From Aporhodopirellula aestuarii (lineage in GTDB: Bacteria; Planctomycetota; Planctomycetia; Pirellulales; Pirellulaceae), in NCBI RefSeq assembly GCF_023701485.1, contig NZ_JAMQBK010000041.1, positions 1-42,526 of the forward strand: DNA of 42,526 bases, read 5' to 3'. The notes beneath the pieces are model-generated. The model was not told the origin of the DNA. It ran no database searches and saw nothing but the letters and a program-made list of their open reading frames with translations. The position numbers and the translations under genes were made by a program. How positions within the stretch are numbered: the first letter of the stretch is position 1; every line of letters starts with the position of its first letter. This document shows, piece by piece, positions 16,940-25,290 of the stretch.

Positions 16940-18054
16940 CTGCGAACGATCAATCATCTGCACCCGTCCGCATTCTCTGCGTTGGCGCCGGAAACATGGG
17001 GCGTTCCCACGCGTTGGCGTACCAAGCCCTTGAAGGTTTCGAGATTGTCGGCATCTGCACGCGATCCAAAGAATCTGGCGAAAAACTGAACGAAGAGTTG
17101 GGCCAAAGCTATCCGACCTTCCAAGACTTCGACACGGCGCTGCAGGAAACCCACCCCGATGCGGTGTGCGTTTCGACTTGGCCCGACACGCATGCCCGCT
17201 TCGTCACGACCGCCTTAGACGCGGGTTGTCACGTGTTCGTCGAAAAGCCACTCGCCGACTCCGTGGAAGCGGCGGAAGAAATTGTCGCCAAAGCGATGCA
17301 AACGAATCGCAAAGTGGTCGTCGGTTACATCTTGCGACACCATCCGAGTTGGAACCGCTTTATCGAACTGGCTCACACGTTGGGGAAGCCGTTGGTGATG
17401 CGAATGAACCTCAACCAATCGTCGTCGGGAGCGGCGTGGGAAACGCACAAGCGTCTGATGTCCACGGTTTCCCCCATCGTCGATTGTGGTGTCCACTACG
17501 TTGACGTGATGTGCCAAATGACGAAGTCGCGTCCCATTCGAGTTTCTGGAATCGGTGCTCGATTAACCGACGAGTTGCCCGCCGGCATGGTCAACTACGG
17601 ACAACTGCAGGTCACCTTTGAAGACGGTTCGGTCGGCTGGTACGAAGCCGGCTGGGGCCCGATGATGAGTGAAACCGCGTTCTTCGTCAAAGATGTGGTT
17701 GGCCCCAAAGGCTCCGCATCGATCGTGGCCGAGAACGCCTCGTCGACCGGGCAAAGCGATAACGTGGATGCTCACACCAAGACCGAATCGATCCGGGTAC
17801 ACCACAGCACGCTCAACGCCGAAGGCAAATTTGCCCGCGCCGATGAGTGGGTTCACCTCGAAGACGAGCCCGATCACGATGGACTGTGCTTGCGAGAACA
17901 ACAGTTCTTCTTGGACGCGATCCAACAAAACAACGACCTGACGGATCATCTCCAAGATGCGGTCAACTCGATGAAAATCGTGGCTGCGGCGGATGAATCT
18001 TTCCGAACGGGAAAGACCGTCGAACTGCAAACAACCGAACCGGTCAACACCTAG
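16936..18054 (+). CDS. Gfo/Idh/MocA family oxidoreductase
   Basis: An NAD(P)-dependent sugar oxidoreductase of 372 residues. The N-terminal Rossmann domain has ILCVGAGNMGRSHA near residue 12-25 and the family signature EKPLADSVEAAEE near 101-113. The C-terminal part is the mixed alpha/beta substrate domain, with the conserved DCGVHYVDVM helix start near 184. The ATG at 16936 overlaps the TGA of the deaminase gene by four bases. As the third gene of the amino-sugar operon it probably oxidises, reduces or epimerises a sugar before the deacetylase and deaminase act. Its precise substrate cannot be read from sequence, since the family is broad. Confidence 0.9.
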   Translation: MTANDQSSAPVRILCVGAGNMGRSHALAYQALEGFEIVGICTRSKESGEKLNEELGQSYPTFQDFDTALQETHPDAVCVSTWPDTHARFVTTALDAGCHVFVEKPLADSVEAAEEIVAKAMQTNRKVVVGYILRHHPSWNRFIELAHTLGKPLVMRMNLNQSSSGAAWETHKRLMSTVSPIVDCGVHYVDVMCQMTKSRPIRVSGIGARLTDELPAGMVNYGQLQVTFEDGSVGWYEAGWGPMMSETAFFVKDVVGPKGSASIVAENASSTGQSDNVDAHTKTESIRVHHSTLNAEGKFARADEWVHLEDEPDHDGLCLREQQFFLDAIQQNNDLTDHLQDAVNSMKIVAAADESFRTGKTVELQTTEPVNT

Positions 18055-18128
18055 TCGGAAGCCTTAGGTACTGCGAGAGCCCTTTCGCCTCACGGAAACC
18101 CCGCCTCTCTCGCGAAATCTAAGGGCAC

Positions 18129-18177
18129 GCGAGGAAGAGTTCGGCACCGGCTTATCTTTCGCCGAACTCTTCCTCGC
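18129..18177. terminator. Bidirectional terminator-like hairpin between convergent genes
   Basis: A perfect 17-base inverted repeat, 18129-18145 and 18161-18177, encloses a 15-base loop. It lies between the stop of the oxidoreductase (18054) and the stop of the peptidase fusion (18207). There is no long T run, so termination is inferred from position and stem strength. Confidence 0.7.
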
Positions 18178-18206
18178 ACTTTCGATCACGACCGCGACTT
18201 ATCCGG

Positions 18207-21200
18207 TCAATTGAAACGCCAACGAGGCGGGTCGTCACGTTGCAACGGTTCGTTTTTCAGGACCTGCCGCAGCATCGCGATCGGCATCATGCCCGCTTCC
18301 ATGATCGCGTCATGAAATTCGCGTTCGGTCATCTCACCGGACAGTACCATTTCTCGATGCAGTTGACGGATCTGCAACGCGCCGAGCATGTAAGCGGCTT
18401 GGTACAGCGGCGGATAACTCGACCCGATACTGCGGCGAACCTCTGCCGTCGCATTGCGTCGTTCGAATCCAACGTTATCGACCAAAAAATCGACGCACTG
18501 ATCGGGTGAGAACCGACCGAGGTGAAAATTGAGGGAGAAGATGATGCGGGCACACCGATGGGCACGCCAAACGAGCATCCCCATCCGTTCTTCGGGGGTG
18601 CGAGCGAAACCGTCATCATAGAGTTTCAATTCCCAGTAAACCGCGAGTCCCTCCAACCAAAACGGCGTACCTATTTTCTTCCGATGCGATTGATAGCGGT
18701 CGGTCATGAACATCTGGAGATGGTGGCCGGGGATCAGCTCGTGATGCACCGTCGCGCGGGCAAAACCGATGTTGTTGCCTCGCAAACTTTGCCGCTTGTC
18801 ACTCGGCGTCATGCTCGCCGTCGGATATGAAACACTGATGACTTCGCCACCGGTGAAAAATGGATTCACCTTTTGACGTTCAGGCGTCATCATGACCATC
18901 CGCCAACAGTACTCGGCAAACGGTGGAACCGTGATCCAATCACGTTTGCGTAGCCACTCGACCGACTCGTCCGCCATCGTACCGATCAACGCTGGCTGCT
19001 GTCCCGGCGCGACGTGATGGTTCTTCATCCGTTCCACAGCGGCTCTCCAGTCATCGCCCAGCCCCATGTCCTGAGCCACGCGGACCATCTCGGATCGGAC
19101 GATCGCATACTCGCGTTCGGCCAACTCGATCAACTCCTCCGGCGTGTGATCGATGAACTCCCGACGCAATTCCAATTCGATGCGTTTGCGGCCTACCGGC
19201 GTGCCGGAGAGGTCTTTCTCGACCGAGGAGGTGGCAGGAGCAAGTTGTTCTCCCGATTGTTCGATTTCCTTCCGAGCGATGCGGGTCTCGACTTCCGCCA
19301 TCAAAACATGCCAGTCGACCTGATCGTCGACCGACCATTCGCCAAACAGTTTTCCACCGAGCGTTAGCTCGTTCAGTGCCTCTTTCCACTGAGGTAATGC
19401 GTCCGTTTTCGTTTTGCGACCACCATTTTTCCGGGTGAACCGATCAACGATGCCAGGCATCCAATTGGCTTCCCGCCGGGACCATGCCGCGATCGGCGGG
19501 TACGCCTCACCAAACACGAATTCAGATGCCGGCTCAGGCGATCCGAGCTCTCGGTTCGAAACCTGCTCAGCATGCTGCTTGGTCAGCTCTGCATCCGGCC
19601 TCAGCCGCTTGCGCCATCGCTGAAGTTGTTCACCGGTTTGATTCGCGAGATCGAGAACCCACCAATTGAATTCAGGATGATAGCCCTCGTAGAACTGCTG
19701 CCACGATTGGTACGCTCCGACCAAGTCACCTACGGCGTCGAGGACCGGTTGGCTCACCGAAACCGTTTTGGCTTCCGCGTCTTCGCCTGCAAGGCATTCT
19801 TGAATCATCTCACTGAGATTCTCCACTTCCGTCGCCATCGCTTCGGCGTCGAGTTTGTTGACCCGGCGGGAATAATCAGTCAGCTCAATCAACGCTGAGG
19901 CAAACGGAGCCAACTCAACGAGTTGTACCGATACGATCACGCTGGATTTCAATTCCGACTCTTCCTCTTTGATCGTGGCAACGATCTCCTGAGCGGTCAC
20001 TCGATCGGCGTCACCTAATTGGTCGTCACCGTCCACGTTCAACGCGGCATTCACCTGACTCTTCCACGCATCCAAGAACGCAGCGGTTTGCGTCAAACGC
20101 TCGCTCGCGATGCGAATGGGCAATCGTCGCTTGAGAGTCTCAAGATCGGTGGTGTAGTGGTTGCGAATGTCTTCCCAGGCCGCGTGAGTCTGGATGCTAC
20201 CCAACTCAATCGTGGACGGCGGGATCGATTCAGTCCCACGGTCGTCGTCGGCATCACCCGGACGCAGCTTTTCGATGAAAAAGTCGAGCGTGCGGCGCTT
20301 GCCATACACGCCGCCATCGCTATGTCCCATCCCGGGAATGACCAACAGGTCGAAGTCTTTGTCCGCTTTGATCAAGGCATCAGCAAATCGCAGCGTCGAC
20401 TCCGGTGGCACGTTGGAATCCAATTCACCCACGATCAAAAACAGATCGCCCTGCAGGTTACCGGCGTGCTCGATATTGCTGTTCGCCGCATAGTGGTCAC
20501 CGACGGGATACCCCATCCATTGTTCGTTCCACGAGGCTTTGTCCATCCGGTTGTCGTGGCAACCACACGCCGCGACCCCCGCGTCATAAAAGTCTCCATG
20601 GAACAACAACGCAGAACCTGTGTTCTGACCTCCTGCGGAAGTCCCAAAGATGCCCACACGATCGAGGTCCATCGCAGGATGCTCTTTGGCGAGTGCCCGC
20701 ATCCAAGCGATTCGGTCTGGAAATCCGGCATCCTTGAGGTTGTGCCAGCAAACGTCATGGAAAGCTTTTGAGCGGTTCGCTGTGCCCATCCCATCGATCT
20801 GGACAACAATAAAACCGGCATCCAAATATTCATGAAACCAAGGGGCGGAACGGAACGACTTTGGCACGTGTGAATCGTGAGGCCCCGCGTAGATATACTC
20901 GATGACAGGATATTTCTTGTCCCCGTTTGGATCATAGTCTTCCGGGAAACAGGCCAATCCCCAGATATCGGTTTCGCCATCGCGACCTTTCGCGGAAAAC
21001 ACCGTCGGTAAATTCAATTCCGCGCTGGCCGGCGCGATCTCCGCGTTGACCAACGTTTGAATCAGTTCGCCATCGGCCGAACGAAGCTCATGGACCGGCA
21101 ACGAGTTGACCCGCGAATGAGTGACCACGAACCTGGATCGGTCCGGCGAAAACGTTGCGGTGTGATTTCCATTGCCTTCGGTGAGTAACGTGAAATTTTC

Positions 21201-22667
21201 ACCGCTGAAGTCGACTCGCGCGTAATGTTTTAGGTAGGGATCTTGGTCCGGGTACACGCCGCTGACGATGATATCGATGAGGCGATTTTCGCGATCAATG
21301 TTCTCGATCGCTCGCACGACGAAATCCCCCTTGGTGATCGGTGAGATCGGCTTGTCGCCTGCCAAATCCACCAAGTACAAATGTTGATAGCCGTCCTTTT
21401 CGCTGACCCAAATCACCTCGTTGGATTCCTCCAGATAAGTCCAACGAGGCAGATCGGCTTTGTGCGTTGTCCAAATGAACGTGTCGGACTGCTCGTCGAT
21501 GACGGTGGTGACCGTGCCAGCCAACACGTCGATGTCGAAGAGGCGAAATCGTTGGTGGCCCCGCTGCGTCACGGCGAGCAACGCCCGGTGGGGCCCCGCC
21601 CAACGAAACTGCCAAAACCTTGCCGACAACAGCGGCAAGTTCAATTCGATCTCCTCGCCCGTTTGGGCGTTAAACGCCAAGTAGCAGACTTGGTCGACAT
21701 CGTCGCCAGGCAACAGATACGGCCGCGACGTGAGTTCGGCTCGTCCGCCCGATTTCGGGGACGATTCGATCAGATGGACCGGTTTGGTTTCATGAGGGAA
21801 TACCGCCTCCACGAGCAACACCTCGCCGTCGGGTGACCACTGCGGTGATTCCAGTTTCGGTTCGACGGGGGAACTGACCGGTTCCTCGGCGAGCTTTTCA
21901 GCCAACGTCGCATCGTCGATCAGCGTTTGCCACGCGGACGATTCGTCGTCGTTTTCATCTGCGTTTTCGACTTCGGACTCTCGCCGAAGTTGCAGACGGT
22001 CGCCGTCGAGACGTACGATCCGTTTCGAATCAGCAGGCGACGCAACGCCTTCAGCCCAATCTTCGTCCTTTCGAGAGTCACCTCGTTTTCGGCGTGAACG
22101 ATTCGAATTCGTCTCGGTCACGCGAGCGGGCTTTTTCACCTCCAAACGCATCGGATCGACGTCGGCGACGACATAGCCGTACTTCGTTTTGTCGCCGTCG
22201 ACAACTTCCCAAACATGTCCCGCGTAAGTGGTACGCACGAGCGATTCACCTGCCGCGATCGATTCGTACTTGACTCGCTTGCCTCCGCTATCCACCCAGA
22301 ACAACTGCAATTGTTTTTGGGTTTGATTAACGAACGTGATCTCGGTGTTCGTTTCAGAAGATTTGACTGAGCGTGGCGTGCGCCCGCCAGTCAGTGACGC
22401 CTCGCGGGCTTCGCCTGTCTTGCCACGTTCGATTTCGGTCATCTCTCCCGACTTCGCATCGACGCGAACATCGGTGTTCGATCCGTCCGCGTTTTGCCGA
22501 CGAAACCAAAACGAATCCTCACTGGTCCAGTGCGGGGTTAACGTTTGCTGAATAACCCTCGGAGGCTGTGGGCGTTTCACGTCCTGAGCCTCGGCAAGCG
22601 CTGATGCACTCCAAAGAGCAAGCACGAGCAGGAGACAACGTGCAGAGCGGAAGTACGGCAATTTCAT
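18207..22667 (-). CDS. Secreted VHL-like / S9 serine peptidase / DUF885 metallopeptidase fusion
   Basis: A 1,486-residue exported protein with two peptidase units. It begins with a signal peptide (core CLLLVLALWSASALA) after the ATG at 22667; another ATG at 22673 is equally usable, and a 31-codon extension to 22760 is rejected. Residues about 106-176 resemble the VHL beta domain (ITFVNQTQKQLQLFW, then YAGHVWEVVD). Residues about 265-560 form the DPP4-type propeller. The S9 catalytic domain follows, with Ser677 in GTSAGG, Asp750 in GELDSNV and His782 in GMGHSDGG. The C-terminal half from about residue 820 is DUF885, with the zinc motif HELIPGHH at 1309-1316 and Glu1339 in WLEGLAVYWE. It probably degrades peptides outside the cytoplasm. 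All catalytic residues I can name are present in both halves. Confidence 0.9.
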   Translation of the reverse strand: MKLPYFRSARCLLLVLALWSASALAEAQDVKRPQPPRVIQQTLTPHWTSEDSFWFRRQNADGSNTDVRVDAKSGEMTEIERGKTGEAREASLTGGRTPRSVKSSETNTEITFVNQTQKQLQLFWVDSGGKRVKYESIAAGESLVRTTYAGHVWEVVDGDKTKYGYVVADVDPMRLEVKKPARVTETNSNRSRRKRGDSRKDEDWAEGVASPADSKRIVRLDGDRLQLRRESEVENADENDDESSAWQTLIDDATLAEKLAEEPVSSPVEPKLESPQWSPDGEVLLVEAVFPHETKPVHLIESSPKSGGRAELTSRPYLLPGDDVDQVCYLAFNAQTGEEIELNLPLLSARFWQFRWAGPHRALLAVTQRGHQRFRLFDIDVLAGTVTTVIDEQSDTFIWTTHKADLPRWTYLEESNEVIWVSEKDGYQHLYLVDLAGDKPISPITKGDFVVRAIENIDRENRLIDIIVSGVYPDQDPYLKHYARVDFSGENFTLLTEGNGNHTATFSPDRSRFVVTHSRVNSLPVHELRSADGELIQTLVNAEIAPASAELNLPTVFSAKGRDGETDIWGLACFPEDYDPNGDKKYPVIEYIYAGPHDSHVPKSFRSAPWFHEYLDAGFIVVQIDGMGTANRSKAFHDVCWHNLKDAGFPDRIAWMRALAKEHPAMDLDRVGIFGTSAGGQNTGSALLFHGDFYDAGVAACGCHDNRMDKASWNEQWMGYPVGDHYAANSNIEHAGNLQGDLFLIVGELDSNVPPESTLRFADALIKADKDFDLLVIPGMGHSDGGVYGKRRTLDFFIEKLRPGDADDDRGTESIPPSTIELGSIQTHAAWEDIRNHYTTDLETLKRRLPIRIASERLTQTAAFLDAWKSQVNAALNVDGDDQLGDADRVTAQEIVATIKEEESELKSSVIVSVQLVELAPFASALIELTDYSRRVNKLDAEAMATEVENLSEMIQECLAGEDAEAKTVSVSQPVLDAVGDLVGAYQSWQQFYEGYHPEFNWWVLDLANQTGEQLQRWRKRLRPDAELTKQHAEQVSNRELGSPEPASEFVFGEAYPPIAAWSRREANWMPGIVDRFTRKNGGRKTKTDALPQWKEALNELTLGGKLFGEWSVDDQVDWHVLMAEVETRIARKEIEQSGEQLAPATSSVEKDLSGTPVGRKRIELELRREFIDHTPEELIELAEREYAIVRSEMVRVAQDMGLGDDWRAAVERMKNHHVAPGQQPALIGTMADESVEWLRKRDWITVPPFAEYCWRMVMMTPERQKVNPFFTGGEVISVSYPTASMTPSDKRQSLRGNNIGFARATVHHELIPGHHLQMFMTDRYQSHRKKIGTPFWLEGLAVYWELKLYDDGFARTPEERMGMLVWRAHRCARIIFSLNFHLGRFSPDQCVDFLVDNVGFERRNATAEVRRSIGSSYPPLYQAAYMLGALQIRQLHREMVLSGEMTEREFHDAIMEAGMMPIAMLRQVLKNEPLQRDDPPRWRFN

Positions 22668-23147
22668 TTCCATCAATTCGGCGGGTCCAGATACGGCGAT
22701 GTGCGGGGCCCTCACGAATATGGCGGATAAAAACTCGCTGACTACGTGTCTCCACTCCATCCACTTCGCAAGTTGGGAGCCACTTTAGTCAACCTTCTGG
22801 TGATGCGGTGTCGCGTTGAAAAAATGGTTCGACAACGGCACGATCTGACACCTACCGGGCATGAATCTGCACACATTGGGCATGCCATAGCTGTACAAAC
22901 TGCGAGTCCGTTCGATGAAGGCACACGTGCCGATTGTCCCACCAACGCCCCCGCTCGACTCAGGCCCTTGCTGATCGCGAAAACCACCCCTGAGTGGGTC
23001 CCGATTTGATCGGCGCAGGTTTGACATCGCCCAGCCATTTTCGTTGGAAAACGATCAATGCAACGATTGACGCGAGTTTCCATCCGCTTGACGCATGTAT
23101 CTTTCCACGGGCGGACAACAACCGAACACGCGGTCATGCCGAGCAAC
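22668..23147. other. Intergenic region without a supported gene
   Basis: About 480 bases upstream of the peptidase fusion. Open frames of 80-134 codons exist on the minus strand but start and end without ribosome sites, are rich in cysteine and arginine, and match nothing I know. The region should hold the promoter of the fusion gene. Confidence 0.5.
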
Positions 23148-23606
23148 TCATGTCGTCCGATTCGAACGACTATTTACATAGTCCCTGACGAAGTTCTGCA
23201 GTTCAGGGACGTCGCACTCAAAACCCATTTCACTTGCTTGTTTGAGGGCCTGATCACCCGACATGCCATTTTCCACTGCCGTGTGCATCATCAACATGGC
23301 CCCCGCCCGTTTCCCACTCTTGCAGTGCGCAAAAGCAGGCTTCGGCAACGCTTTGTACTGTTCTCGAAACGCATCCACCTGGGAAGCATCTAACGAGTCC
23401 AGTGAAACGGGAATATGCAAGTATTCCATGTCGAGAGATTTCACTTGCTCACCTTCCGCATCCGGTGACAAGTCCTGTTCGTCTTCTCCCGCGGTTCGAA
23501 AATTGATGATCGACTGAAAACCATCCGCAGCCATGGATTGAATTTCACTCTCACTCGGCTGTCGACCGACTGTCACGTCATCGCTAAGTTTCATCTGGAT
23601 CGGCAT
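23148..23606 (-). CDS. Beta-lactamase hydrolase-like (dual-specificity type) cysteine phosphatase
   Basis: A 152-residue cytosolic protein of the DSP/BLH-like family (TIGR01244 type). These small domains act as cysteine phosphatases or accompany sulfur metabolism enzymes. The fold is visible as VTVGRQPSESEIQSM near the N-terminus, GFQSIINFRTAGED (29-42), and the phosphate loop HCKSGKRAG with Cys95 and Arg100. The start at 23606 follows CGGAGAA; ten more open codons upstream are not needed. The LpxH-like phosphoesterase is upstream on the same strand, 182 bases away. No sulfurtransferase or metallo-beta-lactamase neighbour is present, so the substrate is unknown. Confidence 0.82.
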   Translation of the reverse strand: MPIQMKLSDDVTVGRQPSESEIQSMAADGFQSIINFRTAGEDEQDLSPDAEGEQVKSLDMEYLHIPVSLDSLDASQVDAFREQYKALPKPAFAHCKSGKRAGAMLMMHTAVENGMSGDQALKQASEMGFECDVPELQNFVRDYVNSRSNRTT

Positions 23607-23788
23607 CGTGTTCTCCGTTGGGGTGCAAAGAGCCAAACGGCGTCTCTAGCAACTCATGTTCCAACGAAGCTCGCCATGTGAAAGTGCGGAAGATCCTGGA
23701 TTCCACATACCTATCGCTCGGCAGCGGAGAGAAACATTGCCTCCCAATCGGCCACGCTGAATGATCTGCAGCCATGTCCTGGCAAACA

Positions 23789-24688
23789 TTAGGCCGCGTA
23801 TTCACCGGGGGCGGCGGTGACCACCCATTCCTCGGAATTATTGATGACTGCAGGAACCGGATCACGCACCGAGTCAACGGTTTCAGGCCGCGTCGACCGC
23901 CGCCGCGGCAAACGCAGAAACAGGTCATCGTCATAACGGCGGACCAATTGCATTTGCCCGTCGTGACGTTCGATCAATCCGGTACAGTTCTCGACCCAAT
24001 CGCCTGTATTGCAGTACCACATCGCATCACCCGAGACGATATCCGGCGTGTGGATGTGCCCACAAATCACGCCATCGCAATCACTCTGCCGGGCGTGCAT
24101 CATGATCTTGGTTTCAAACCCACTGACAAAACGAATCCATCGTTTGATCCGATCTTTCAATACAGCGCAACCGCCATAAGGATTGCGGTCTTGAGCCATC
24201 CAAGCGTTATGCCACCATCGATTGAAACTCAAACAGGCGTCGTAGAACACCGAACATCCCTTAGACAACCATTGGGCGTTGGTTTCGACACAATCGAACA
24301 TGTCGCCGTGCGTAATCAAAAACCGCCACCCATCAACCGTTTCCATGACAAATTCATTCGCGACTTCAAAGCGGGGAACGGGAGTCAAACACCCCGATTG
24401 AAACGCGGGGTTTCGCAGGAAGGCGTCGTGGTTGCCTGACACGTAATGGACTTTCGTTCCGTTTTTCGCTAGCTCGATCAAGTGCATGATGACGTCGTCA
24501 CACGCCGGCGTCCAATGCCAACCGGCGTTGATCTTCCAACTGTCGATGAAGTCGCCAACCAGATAGATCGATTCGGGTTGGAAGCCACGAAGAAACGCTA
24601 GAAACTCTTCGGCTCGCGAATGCTTGCATCCCAAATGCACATCGCTCACTAAGAGAGTCCGGACCGGCGTCGGGGCGGACCGCTGCAT
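23789..24688 (-). CDS. LpxH-like metallophosphoesterase
   Basis: A calcineurin-like phosphoesterase resembling UDP-2,3-diacylglucosamine diphosphatase, which makes lipid X during lipid A synthesis. All metal-binding motifs are present: SDVHLG (Asp16, His18), GDFIDSW (Asp46), GNHD (Asn86, His87), THGD (His127) and GHIH (His211, His213). At 299 residues it is longer than E. coli LpxH (240); the extra part is a C-terminal tail with a basic arginine stretch (LRLPRRRSTRP). The ATG at 24688 follows AAGGAAG. Planctomycetes do carry lipid A genes, so the role is plausible, but a more general phospholipid or nucleotide phosphoesterase cannot be excluded. Confidence 0.85.
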   Translation of the reverse strand: MQRSAPTPVRTLLVSDVHLGCKHSRAEEFLAFLRGFQPESIYLVGDFIDSWKINAGWHWTPACDDVIMHLIELAKNGTKVHYVSGNHDAFLRNPAFQSGCLTPVPRFEVANEFVMETVDGWRFLITHGDMFDCVETNAQWLSKGCSVFYDACLSFNRWWHNAWMAQDRNPYGGCAVLKDRIKRWIRFVSGFETKIMMHARQSDCDGVICGHIHTPDIVSGDAMWYCNTGDWVENCTGLIERHDGQMQLVRRYDDDLFLRLPRRRSTRPETVDSVRDPVPAVINNSEEWVVTAAPGEYAA

Positions 24689-25290
24689 GTCAACTTCCTT
24701 GATCTCGAAGTAGAGAAAACCGGCCGACCACTTCGTGTCAAAATCGTTCCTTCGCGAACCGTTTGTCCGAAACAGAACAGGGCGACCGTGAATCGAATTT
24801 GAATTCGAGCCAGACTCTAGCAGAGCGTTATGACATTCGTGTTAACGCTCAATGCGGGTTAGAGGAAACTTCACCGACACAGACGCAACTATCCAACATG
24901 ACCTGAATTCGCTCGGCAACAAACGTGCATAATTCACCCGGCGCGTCCGCCAAAACACCAACTTCCGAACACAACCGCTGGCCATCCAAAAACGTTCTTC
25001 TGCGACCCAACCCCCTCGGGGGTTCACGCGTCGATGTGCCGCATTGGTTCCTTCCGCTTCGGTTGTTTCGCCAGTAGTCCACACTGGACATCTCTGGCAA
25101 AATCGCGGGACATATCCGACGTTCAACCATCACCGTTAACCAATCCCAGGATTCCGCTTCGCCAGCTCGTCAGTTGACATGCTTATCTGCCTCCGGTCCC
25201 TTTCCGCAATTTGACGCGTTGAAAACAGGGAGCAGTGATGCAAAGACGAAGACTATCCTTTTTGCCGCTAAGATCAAACGCTTTGAAAGA
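24689..25290. other. Intergenic region between divergent genes
   Basis: About 600 bases between the LpxH-like gene (minus) and the fucosidase (plus). It holds the dyad at 24793-24808 and a tight hairpin at 25009-25024 (AACCCC-CTCG-GGGGTT). Two overlapping open frames of about 94 codons on the minus strand (24842-25133) look spurious. No gene is supported. Confidence 0.5.
24793..24808. promoter_or_regulatory. Perfect A+T-rich dyad, possible operator
   Basis: TCGAATT and AATTCGA face each other across two bases, about 105 bases upstream of the LpxH-like start. The symmetry would suit a dimeric repressor. No promoter boxes are clear around it. Confidence 0.35.

Noticed and set aside
22742..23146. 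Minus-strand open frame of 134 codons upstream of the peptidase fusion
   Set aside because: It has no ribosome site, an odd Cys- and Arg-rich composition, no known relative, and it overlaps the likely promoter of the next gene.
24842..25133. Two overlapping 94-codon open frames before the fucosidase
   Set aside because: They overlap in different frames, match no family and have no supported start.
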